The notes below the pieces were generated by a model, which did no database searches, was not told the origin of the DNA, and saw only the letters and a list, made by a program, of their open reading frames with translations. A program made the position numbers and the translations under genes. Source: Collinsella sp. (GTDB lineage Bacteria; Actinomycetota; Coriobacteriia; Coriobacteriales; Coriobacteriaceae). From it: a stretch of DNA of 64,000 nucleotides. Location of the stretch: the NCBI GenBank assembly GCA_031292915.1, contig JAUMSH010000058.1:1-64000 (forward strand), written 5' to 3'. Shown piece by piece: positions 20,331 to 27,661 of the stretch (positions are counted from its first letter, which is position 1; every line of letters begins with the position of its first letter).

Positions 20331-22145
20331 TCATTCACCTCGCTCGTATGTATCGAGGTATTCCTGCTTGAGCGTCTGCGAGGACGACTTGATCTTTTCC
20401 GCGAGCGTGCCGGCCTCGATGAAGTAGAACGAGTTGGTAAGGTCTGCCAGGTCGTCGAGCAGATGGCTTGAAATGAGCACGCTTCGTCCCCGCGCCACCT
20501 CGCTGCGCATCGCGTCGCAGGAGGTTTTCCGCTTTCCCGGATCGAGGCCGTTCAGCGGTTCATCGAGGATAAGGTACGGGCAACCGGTCGATATCGCCAT
20601 GGCAAGCTTTACCTGCTGCTTCATTCCTGTCGAGAGTTTACGGGTCGGCTTGTCGAGATATGGGGAGATTCCGAGGGAGCTGCAGAGCGAGTCGATGTCG
20701 GTGGCCGATTTCCACGCCTCCCTAACGAAAGCAAGGTGCTCGAGGGCTGATAGCGTGGGGTAGAGATCCGTGCCGCCTGAAGAGCTCAGGTAGACGAGTT
20801 CTGCGAATTCGGCTGATTGACGTTGGCTGATTCCGTCTGCCGCCAGGCTTCCCGAGCGGATGCGGGTGGGAAATTGGCCCGACAGCGCTTCAAGAAGGGT
20901 GGTTTTCCCCGAGCCGTTGGGAGCAATGAGGCCCGCCGCCGTTCCCGGGCTCAGGAAAAGCGACCCGATTGAAAGTATCGTCGTGCTTCCGTATCCCACG
21001 CTCGCGTCCAGAAGCTCGAGCCCATGGTGCTTTTTCGCGGGTCCAGGCTGTTTGGGCGAACGTGTCGCAACGGCGCCGACCGCAAAAAAGACCGCGACGT
21101 ATGCCGGGGCCACGGCAAGCATCGATGCGCTGCCTGAACCGGAGCCAATGAATTCTGTTGGGAAGCATCCTACGTAACCCGTTGCCTCGATAGGCGAGAA
21201 TACGGCCAGCGGCAGGAGATTGAGCGCGGCGTTATGCTCCAGTGCCGAATCGGACAGTAACGGGAATGCCGGGGCCGCGACAAGCAGCGCGGAGGTAAGG
21301 GGGCCCGCGAGGACGCGCCTCGTTGCGGTCGATAGGACGGCGGAGCAAACGGATATCAAGGTTCCGCCCGCAAGAAGCGCGATAAGCAGGGCTGTGAAGA
21401 CGTTTCCCGCGGTCGTGGTGGTAAGCGCGCCGTCATGGAAGAAGGCGATCGGGTACCCAATTTGCCCGAAGCCGTTTAGGGCCAAGGCGTAAATGCCCCC
21501 GGGTGCGAGGCCGGCGAGGAGCATCGCGGTCCCCGCGGCGATTATCGAAAACACGATCTGGATAAGGCGCCGGAATTTGGGCACGGGCGCCTTTGCCGCC
21601 AGGGTCGCAGGCCTTGTGGCCCCGAGCAGGAGTATCGACGAGAGAAGGAAGGGGATGAAGGGAAGGAAAGACGGCGCCGTGGCAATGGCGTAAGGCAGGA
21701 AGGAAAGGAATGGCAGGTCGTTTGCGGAGGCCGGGATATCCGTGATGCCGGAGCTGCTCAGGGCACGGCAATATGCGAGCTCCGCGTCATTGGTCTCTCG
21801 GTCTCCCACGATGGATCCGGATTGGAAGCCTTCGCCCATGAGCGCGTAGTAGCTCTCGGCAGAATCGAGAAAGGCGGCGTCGGTTTGAGCGGCAAGGGCG
21901 GCGTTCGCGTATCTTGCAAGCTCCGCGTCGACTTGCTGCTCTGGCGATAGGTCTATGCCGTTGGCTTGGGGTGCGCGCGTATTGAATGCGTCGACAAAGC
22001 CCTGCATGCCCTGCTTCATAAAGAAGGGGCCGTAAATGGGTGAATTGAACGCAATGGGGACGGAGAAGGCTGCAGCAAGAACGAGCGTGGAAATCCATAC
22101 GGCCTTGTCTCTTAGGATTAGTTTGAGAAGAAGTCGACAGTACAT
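20331..22145 (-). CDS. ABC permease-ATPase fusion
   Basis: A 604-residue fusion. Residues 1-360 are a permease: TM1 near 18-35, an extracytoplasmic region of about 110 residues, then several membrane segments with the motif NGFGQIGYPI at 224-233. Residues from about 370 form an ABC ATPase: Walker A APNGSGKTT, signature LSTGMKQQ, Walker B YLILDEPLNGLDP. The permease motif NGxGxxxYP(I/V) is shared with both separate permeases upstream, so all three are paralogues. The ATPase resembles those of bacteriocin and antibiotic exporters. A start at ATG 22145 is used; its ribosome site is weak. It probably exports or protects against the peptide encoded immediately downstream (inference). Confidence 0.85.
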   Translation of the reverse strand: MYCRLLLKLILRDKAVWISTLVLAAAFSVPIAFNSPIYGPFFMKQGMQGFVDAFNTRAPQANGIDLSPEQQVDAELARYANAALAAQTDAAFLDSAESYYALMGEGFQSGSIVGDRETNDAELAYCRALSSSGITDIPASANDLPFLSFLPYAIATAPSFLPFIPFLLSSILLLGATRPATLAAKAPVPKFRRLIQIVFSIIAAGTAMLLAGLAPGGIYALALNGFGQIGYPIAFFHDGALTTTTAGNVFTALLIALLAGGTLISVCSAVLSTATRRVLAGPLTSALLVAAPAFPLLSDSALEHNAALNLLPLAVFSPIEATGYVGCFPTEFIGSGSGSASMLAVAPAYVAVFFAVGAVATRSPKQPGPAKKHHGLELLDASVGYGSTTILSIGSLFLSPGTAAGLIAPNGSGKTTLLEALSGQFPTRIRSGSLAADGISQRQSAEFAELVYLSSSGGTDLYPTLSALEHLAFVREAWKSATDIDSLCSSLGISPYLDKPTRKLSTGMKQQVKLAMAISTGCPYLILDEPLNGLDPGKRKTSCDAMRSEVARGRSVLISSHLLDDLADLTNSFYFIEAGTLAEKIKSSSQTLKQEYLDTYERGE

Positions 22146-22298
22146 TTAGAAGCACCTGCATTCCTCAAAGAATTGTTAGATTAAAAGTAACAGACCGAAT
22201 GAAGATGCGTGCGATGGGGGCGAGGCGAATGGCTGAGCGGTATCGATACGCGGGTTCAACGGTATTATATTGACCACATAGATTTTTAACTTGCATTT

Positions 22299-23039
22299 CT
22301 ACCCGCCCTTTTCGTAGAGTCGCCGATACGTGCTTAGCGCACCCTCGGCGCGTCCGGCAGGCTTTGCGAAATGGGATCCAGGAGACTTCGGCGCAGCATC
22401 ATCTTGCGGAATGCTTCTAATGAGCCTCCCATCCTTCAAAAACAGAATCTCATCGCACAGCCTATCGACCGAATCCAAGATGTGGGATGACATGATGATG
22501 CACGTACCAGAATCGGCCAGCTTCCTGAGAATCTCGGAATGCAAGTCCACCCTGCTGGGGTCGAGCGCGTTCATGGGCTCATCTAATAGAAGGTACCGCG
22601 CGCCCGTCGCATGCGCAATCGCCAGGGTAAGCTGCTGCTTCATGCCCTGGCTCAGAGTGCGGATCCTCATCTTCGCGAACTCGCCTATCTGCGTTTGTTC
22701 CACTATCTCTTCGATATCGCGAGCATGCGGCCACATATCGCAAACCATCTTGAGGTGATCTTCCGCACGCAATCCGGGATACAGCAGCGTCCCCTCACCA
22801 GGTGCATAGAAGATCATAGAACGGACCTCTCTCGCACCCGTACCCTGCACCTCATCCAGAACGATGCTCCCGTCCACGCGAGGACCCGGCAAACCTGCCA
22901 TCGCACGCAGCAACGTCGTCTTTCCATGCCCGTTCGGAGCGACGAGACCGTAGACCGTACCCGGGGCAAACTCAGCGTTCACCGAATCTACGAGCACCTT
23001 CTTTCCATAAGAGATCGTCAGCGTTTGAAGGTCAATCAT
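22299..23039 (-). CDS. ABC transporter ATP-binding protein
   Basis: About 246 residues with Walker A APNGHGKTT, signature LSQGMKQQ, Walker B YLLLDEPMNALDP and the switch His in SSHILDS. The signature and the APNGxGKTT form match the ATPase half of the fusion protein downstream. It should power the two permeases encoded just upstream. The ATG at 23039 is preferred since GAAAGGGG lies 9 bases before it; an ATG at 23048 overlaps the permease stop (ATGA) but sits directly on that site. A 150-base gap separates it from the fusion gene. Confidence 0.9.
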   Translation of the reverse strand: MIDLQTLTISYGKKVLVDSVNAEFAPGTVYGLVAPNGHGKTTLLRAMAGLPGPRVDGSIVLDEVQGTGAREVRSMIFYAPGEGTLLYPGLRAEDHLKMVCDMWPHARDIEEIVEQTQIGEFAKMRIRTLSQGMKQQLTLAIAHATGARYLLLDEPMNALDPSRVDLHSEILRKLADSGTCIIMSSHILDSVDRLCDEILFLKDGRLIRSIPQDDAAPKSPGSHFAKPAGRAEGALSTYRRLYEKGG

Positions 23040-23044
23040 CGAGA

Positions 23045-24160
23045 TCATCCCCTTTCGATCTTTGGAACACTCAGGCGCACCATCAACGGAGATACGGCGC
23101 CCAAGACCACCAGCAGAGCGCCCGATGCGCCGACGACCTCTCCAAAAGGCATCGCGTTCGTCCCTCGCCCAAGGAACCCAATCGTCCCCACCTGGGAAGC
23201 GGGATCAAACGAGGCGAATGGAGCCAGCAGCGCGACGCCCATGCCCACGCTTTCAACATGAGCGCTCAACGAACCCAACACCAAGAGAACCGCGCAAACC
23301 ATTCCGGTGACAACGGGGTTGCGGCTAATCGCTGCTGTCAACGCAGCGACGACGGAAATCACGCCGTATGCCATGACCAGCAACGGAATACTGCACAACA
23401 CCGCCTCCCCCACCATGGACGTTGTCGAAGCTCCCGCCCGAATGAGAGCGACGGGATACTCCGATCCACCCGCACCGTTCTTAATCACGGACACAACGAC
23501 AGCGGGAACCATCGACACCAAAAGCAGCACCAAGCCAAGCAGGAGAGCCAGCGCAACAGCCGTCAGAAAACGCACATGCGCTGTTGCGGGGATCTGGAGA
23601 ACCAGAAGGGAACGACACTGCAGGTGGGTGCACGCGAGCGATGTGACAACCACGGGCAACAGCAAAAATAAGGAGGGAAGCGCTGCCTGGAGATACGAAA
23701 GGAGGATTAATGGGGGCATCTTCGTACTTAACTCGTAAACCTTGGGGTCCGGCAAGCTCGCGATCGACTCAAGCAGAAGGGCGCGCGCCTCCGCACGAGA
23801 AGGAGTCTCCGGCTCGATTCCGATCGATTGCAGGAGAGTCGCATCTGCCGCGCCCAGCTCACCTCGAGCGCGCTCGTACGTCGCAAGGCTTCGAAACCCC
23901 TCCGCAGGCATAGGCGCGTACACGAAACCCGAAAGAGCATCCCGCATGTCTTCCAGGGCCGCTTTGCCCTCGACGTCCATATTCGCAGCGTTCTGCTCTA
24001 GATACCGATCTATTGAACGGAGCTCCCCATCCCTATACCGAACAGCGGAAACGTTATCAGCGTCAGGAAACATCTCGACCAGAGCCGGGGCCAGCATCGT
24101 CGTCGACATTGCAATCGCGCATACGGCGAGGGTAGGAGAACGCAGGAGCAGTTTCCCCAT
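23045..24160 (-). CDS. ABC permease, peptide-operon type (second)
   Basis: From ATG 24160 the product is 371 residues: an N-terminal membrane segment (about 10-28), an extracytoplasmic region of about 120 residues, then six or so membrane segments. The motif NGAGGSEYPV at 228-237 matches NGPGSPFYPI in the preceding permease and NGFGQIGYPI in the fusion, so the three share ancestry. The frame is open further upstream to 24346, overlapping the first permease by up to 284 bases in another frame. No clear ribosome site precedes 24160. Either the genes overlap and are coupled, or a frameshift separates parts of one gene. Confidence 0.8.
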   Translation of the reverse strand: MGKLLLRSPTLAVCAIAMSTTMLAPALVEMFPDADNVSAVRYRDGELRSIDRYLEQNAANMDVEGKAALEDMRDALSGFVYAPMPAEGFRSLATYERARGELGAADATLLQSIGIEPETPSRAEARALLLESIASLPDPKVYELSTKMPPLILLSYLQAALPSLFLLLPVVVTSLACTHLQCRSLLVLQIPATAHVRFLTAVALALLLGLVLLLVSMVPAVVVSVIKNGAGGSEYPVALIRAGASTTSMVGEAVLCSIPLLVMAYGVISVVAALTAAISRNPVVTGMVCAVLLVLGSLSAHVESVGMGVALLAPFASFDPASQVGTIGFLGRGTNAMPFGEVVGASGALLVVLGAVSPLMVRLSVPKIERG

Positions 24161-25265
24161 CGTTCTTACGTATGCAACGGCGGAGGCACAAGCGCTCGAA
24201 CGAGTTGCCGTTCTCGATGCAGTGAAGGAACCTCTCAAGACAAATCGGGGATATCGGGCACGCGCAGCCGCTCTTTCCAGCAACGCAAAGCAGGCTAATT
24301 GCCAGCACCTCGATCCCGATTGCGCATACGAGGGCAATCGCGCCACGCTCGAAGCAAAGTCCAGGCAGATTCACTATCTGCGTTGTCGGGTACGGGCTAT
24401 AGGCGCCGACGGTCAACTCAGTGTTCGCATACGAAAGGGGATTCAACAGGGCGAACTCACGTAAAGCGATGGATCTTCCGTAATACCCGGGAACCATCGT
24501 CACCCCCATCAGGGCACATACGAACACGATTCCAAGCGTAGGGTTATTGGCAATCTTCACGGCAAGGTGAACGACAAGCGAGATGAACGCTGCCACCAAG
24601 AATTGCAAGATGGCCGTCTGCGCGAACACCAGCCAAGCCGGTTTGATAACCGGAGTCGCATATTGAATGTAGCCTATCGGATAGAACGGCGAGCCCGGGC
24701 CATTCTTCACAAGCGCGGCGATTATCCCTGGAAGATTGATGGCGAGGACGGCAAGCATTGCAAAAACACTCGCCCATACGCTCGATGCAACAAGTCTACC
24801 CAGCTCGCCCATCGGTGCCTGGATGATGAGCTTTTCACGTTTGTTAAGACGCGCGGCAAGGAACGAGACGGCAACGGCCGTTGCGACCCATAGCAAGTAC
24901 TCCTTCGATCCGTCATAATAGGTGTACTCTCCATCCGATATCTGCAGAAACGGAAGTAGGGGAGAGAGCGGTGCCAAGATAAGACGTCCCGCGGCAAGAG
25001 GGTACAGAAGCGCGGGCATGCTTGATGAAGAGGTATAGACACCGTCCTCCCCCGCATTCACAAGCGCATCCGCATAGGATGCTGACAATTCCTGCTCAAC
25101 ACGGGTTATTCCCGACTCGAGGTATTCGACCCGTCCGTCGATGCCAGCCGCGCTCCTGAAGACGGGCAGAGCACAAAGAACCATCAACGCAACAACGACA
25201 ACACAGAGCGACCTGGAGGAGAGAAGTGACCTAAAGATCGCCTTCGAGATTTTGAGCATATTCAT
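24063..25265 (-). CDS. ABC permease, peptide-operon type (first)
   Basis: About 400 residues from ATG 25265: a membrane segment at about 20-38, an extracytoplasmic stretch of about 80 residues, then several membrane segments, with NGPGSPFYPI at 188-197. The last hydrophobic segment ends at LLCVAGKS. The following 70 residues are Cys/Arg-rich and hydrophilic, overlap the second permease out of frame, and are unlike the tails of its paralogues. That suggests the natural C-terminus lies near 24.27 kb and the tail is read-through after a frameshift, or an unusual overlap. It is first in the operon, divergent from the DUF2975/XRE pair. Confidence 0.75.
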   Translation of the reverse strand: MNMLKISKAIFRSLLSSRSLCVVVVALMVLCALPVFRSAAGIDGRVEYLESGITRVEQELSASYADALVNAGEDGVYTSSSSMPALLYPLAAGRLILAPLSPLLPFLQISDGEYTYYDGSKEYLLWVATAVAVSFLAARLNKREKLIIQAPMGELGRLVASSVWASVFAMLAVLAINLPGIIAALVKNGPGSPFYPIGYIQYATPVIKPAWLVFAQTAILQFLVAAFISLVVHLAVKIANNPTLGIVFVCALMGVTMVPGYYGRSIALREFALLNPLSYANTELTVGAYSPYPTTQIVNLPGLCFERGAIALVCAIGIEVLAISLLCVAGKSGCACPISPICLERFLHCIENGNSFERLCLRRCIRKNDGETAPAFSYPRRMRDCNVDDDAGPGSGRDVS

Positions 25266-25344
25266 CGCCAACCTTAACCTCATCCAGTCGGAACAGAGGG
25301 GCCGAACAAAATGCTCGGCCCTTATTACTTGCCGGCAAAGTCAA

Positions 25345-25363
25345 TTTAACATAAACTGTTAAA
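25345..25363. promoter_or_regulatory. Candidate operator in divergent promoter region
   Basis: TTTAACA-TAAAC-TGTTAAA is a perfect 7-bp inverted repeat with a 5-base spacer, centred 80 bases upstream of the first permease and 47 bases upstream of the DUF2975 gene. The 117-base gap between the divergent transcripts is AT-rich. The XRE-type protein encoded at 25923 is the obvious candidate to bind it (inference). Confidence 0.6.
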
Positions 25364-25400
25364 AAGTAACCTGAGTTTTTTAAATTCTTCGGAGGTTATT

Positions 25401-25913
25401 ATGAGTTCCGACAATCGCACTCCCCGGCTTCATTCCTTCCGCATCGCATGTGCGATAGCCTCTGCGACCCTTTGCGCCACCGCCATCGCACAAGTGGCGT
25501 TCTCCTTAAAGCCAGCAATCGAAGTGCTCGACAACCCTGTAATTGCAGACTCCCCCGCGTATCCAGCCCTTGCGATCTCGACATTGGTCCCTGCCGTCAT
25601 CGGTATCGCTACGACCATCCTCAGCGCCGTTCTCGTGTGGACGATCAAGAGCGCAGACCCCTTCAAGAAAGGGTCTGCGACATGCTTGAAGGTGCTCGGC
25701 ATTCTCTTCGTTGTTCAAGCTGCCACCAGCCTCTACGCCGGCTCACTCAAAACCTCCGTTTCGATGTTTGGCGGCGAGGGGGCCGTCGGCGCCCAAGAGA
25801 TCGCTTCATCATTCGATTGGACCTCTCTGGTTCTCGGCATCGTCCTGTTCATGCTTTCCCAGCTCTTCTTGTACGCCCGAGAGCTGTACCTCGACTCCGA
25901 CGAGATTGCGTAA
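25401..25913 (+). CDS. DUF2975-like membrane protein
   Basis: A 170-residue protein with four hydrophobic segments (about 15-33, 52-78, 90-110 and 140-160) and a short basic N-terminus. Its length, four-helix layout and partnership with a small XRE-type regulator fit the DUF2975 family, found next to YozG-like regulators in many Gram-positives. Family function is not established; such pairs may sense membrane stress or a peptide and control a neighbouring transporter. GGAGG lies 6 bases before the ATG. The HTH gene follows after 9 bases. It is divergent from the ABC/peptide operon. Confidence 0.75.
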   Translation: MSSDNRTPRLHSFRIACAIASATLCATAIAQVAFSLKPAIEVLDNPVIADSPAYPALAISTLVPAVIGIATTILSAVLVWTIKSADPFKKGSATCLKVLGILFVVQAATSLYAGSLKTSVSMFGGEGAVGAQEIASSFDWTSLVLGIVLFMLSQLFLYARELYLDSDEIA

Positions 25914-25922
25914 GGAAACGCC

Positions 25923-26174
25923 ATGCCCGTAATTGTTCGCCTCGACAAGATCATGGCCGAGCGAAAGATTTCCTCGAACGAACTTGCCGAAAGGATTGGA
26001 ACCACGCCCGTGAACCTGTCCCGTATTAAAAAAGGGCATATTCGCGGCATTCGCTTCAACACACTCGAGCAGCTATGCCTCGCCCTTCGTTGCCAACCCG
26101 GAGACCTTCTCGAAGTCATGAGCGAAGAGGATGCCCGAAAGGAGTTCGGACTCGATTGGTCCGCCGAGGATTAG
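25923..26174 (+). CDS. XRE/YozG-like helix-turn-helix regulator
   Basis: An 83-residue Cro/C1-type protein: MPVIVRLDKIMAERKISSNE, HTH about residues 19-45 (ELAERIGTTPVNLSRIKKG), then TLEQLCLALRCQPGDLLEV. The first 65 residues are a complete YozG-like regulator. The last 15 or so (EEDARKEFGLDWSAED) are acidic. The TAG stop is followed in the same frame by an integrase fragment with no start codon, so this 3' end may be a recombination junction. It probably works with the DUF2975 protein and may bind the palindrome at 25345-25363. Confidence 0.88.
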   Translation: MPVIVRLDKIMAERKISSNELAERIGTTPVNLSRIKKGHIRGIRFNTLEQLCLALRCQPGDLLEVMSEEDARKEFGLDWSAED

Positions 26175-26900
26175 AGGGCGGTCGTACTCGCCCTGCACAC
26201 GGGGATGCGAATCGGCGAGGTCTGCGGCCTTCGGTGGTGCGATGTGGATTTCGAGACGGGCCTGATCTCGATCAGACACTCGGTGGCGTACGCGAAGGGA
26301 ATGGGTTCGTTCATCAAGGACACCAAGACCCATGACGCCAGGGGTATCCCCATCGACCCGGTCGGCCTACTCCCCTTCCTGAAGGAGACCCACGAGATCG
26401 ACTGCGGAAAGCTGCGCTTGCGCGGCCTTACCGGGGCGGTCGAGATCGGGGACTGCTACATCCTGTTGGAGCCGGGCGCGACCTTCGCGACGACAAGCTA
26501 TATCCGCAGGGCGTTCAAGACGTTCTCGGAGACCAACGGCCTCATGGGCACCAACGACGAGCTGATCACGTTCCACGGCCTTCGCCACACGTTCGCAACG
26601 CAGTGGATCCGCCAAGGCGGCGATATCAAGGCGCTCCAATCGATCCTCGGCCACAAGGACGCCATGGCGACGCTCAACGTCTACGCCGACATCGAGCCCA
26701 TCTCCAAAATCCATAACATGCTGCGCGCCACGCCGTGCCTTTGGCGCGGGCACCTCGGGCCGAGGGTCGATCCGGGTCCCATGTTCCAACAGAGGATCCA
26801 GGAGTCCATCGAGACGCTCCAGGCGTTCGGCTACGGCATCACCGAGCCGGACGACCGAAATATCGCCATACGCGACGTGAAGACGAACAGTTGGCTCTAG
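26175..26900 (+). pseudogene. Tyrosine recombinase remnant, N-terminus missing
   Basis: The frame encodes only the catalytic domain of a phage/ICE-type tyrosine integrase: ALHTGMRIGEVCGLRW (first Arg), HGLRHTFATQWIRQG (H-x-x-R), LQSILGHKDAMATLNVYAD (His and the nucleophilic Tyr). All catalytic residues are present, but the N-terminal arm and core-binding domains, normally about 150 residues, are gone. The fragment starts directly after the in-frame TAG of the regulator gene. An internal ATG at 26205 exists but lies within the catalytic domain. It lies 150 bases from the right 64-base direct repeat, as expected for an integrase next to its attachment site. Confidence 0.85.
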
Positions 26901-27296
26901 CTCACCGAGTACGCGGCAGTGCTGGGCCCATCCCAACTGAGGTCACGGTGGTCCGATAGGGGCGCCGCCCGCGGCATGCGCCGCGGAGCGGTATCCCCTA
27001 CCGAAGGGCGGGGATGCCCTCCGCTTCCAGTTCGGAATCAGCCGTCGGAGGCGTTCGGCTGACTGCGGGAACGGCCTGTCCGCTCAATGTGTTCGGCTGA
27101 GATCGGAAATCAACCCAACACGAGCCGGACACGCGCCAGACGGCTCTTCCCCGTACGGCCTTTCCCCTTACGCTCATGTTGCAGGCATGTAACGCCGCAG
27201 CGAGCGCGCCTTTTTTGCGCCAGACAGGTACAATGATGAACACTGTACCGTAGCGGAGCGCCCCGCGCGCGCCGCAATCACGCGAAAGGGTTTCCC
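26901..27296. other. Intergenic region with right island boundary
   Basis: About 395 bases with no supported gene. It contains a GC-rich hairpin (CCGCGGC/GCCGCGG near 26970), a CCTCCG/CGGAGG inverted pair just before the repeat, the right 64-base direct repeat (27052-27115), and the leader of the ACT gene. Confidence 0.6.
27052..27115. repeat. 64-bp direct repeat, right copy (candidate attachment site)
   Basis: It matches 19841-19904 in the same orientation at 62 of 64 positions; the differences are A to G at position 7 and T to G at position 27. It follows the integrase remnant. Confidence 0.8.
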
Positions 27297-27584
27297 ATGG
27301 CCGAGATCTCGTCCTCCCGTATCGTCATCACCGTCCTTGGCAAGAACCGCCCCGGCATCGTCGCCGGCGTCACCCGCGTCCTGGGCGAGGCCAACGTCGA
27401 CATCCGCGACATCACGCAGTCCATTATCGAGGACATCTTCACCATGACCATGCTGGCCGATACCGCCGAGTCCAAGCTCGACTTCGCTGAGCTGCAGAAG
27501 GCCCTGGCCGAGGCCGGCGAGCTTTCGGGCGTCAACGTGTCCATCCAGCGCGAGGACGTCTTTAACTTTATGTACCGCCTGTAG
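27297..27584 (+). CDS. ACT-domain protein (UPF0237 family)
   Basis: A 95-residue single ACT domain: RIVITVLGKNRPGIVAGVTRVLGEANVDI with the ligand-loop KNRPGI, then ITQSIIEDIFTMTML, ending DVFNFMYRL. UPF0237 proteins usually precede a UPF0210 (PFL-family) gene; here the next gene is citrate synthase instead. ACT domains bind amino acids and regulate partner enzymes. A role as a sensor for the adjacent citrate synthase is possible but is only inferred from position. The ribosome site is GAAAGGG. Confidence 0.9.
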   Translation: MAEISSSRIVITVLGKNRPGIVAGVTRVLGEANVDIRDITQSIIEDIFTMTMLADTAESKLDFAELQKALAEAGELSGVNVSIQREDVFNFMYRL

Positions 27585-27661
27585 CGAACAAGCCGCTGGG
27601 GATAGCCTGACGCGCGCATGCCCATGCAAGCCACCCCGATGCGGCCCGGAGAGGAGCGCGC

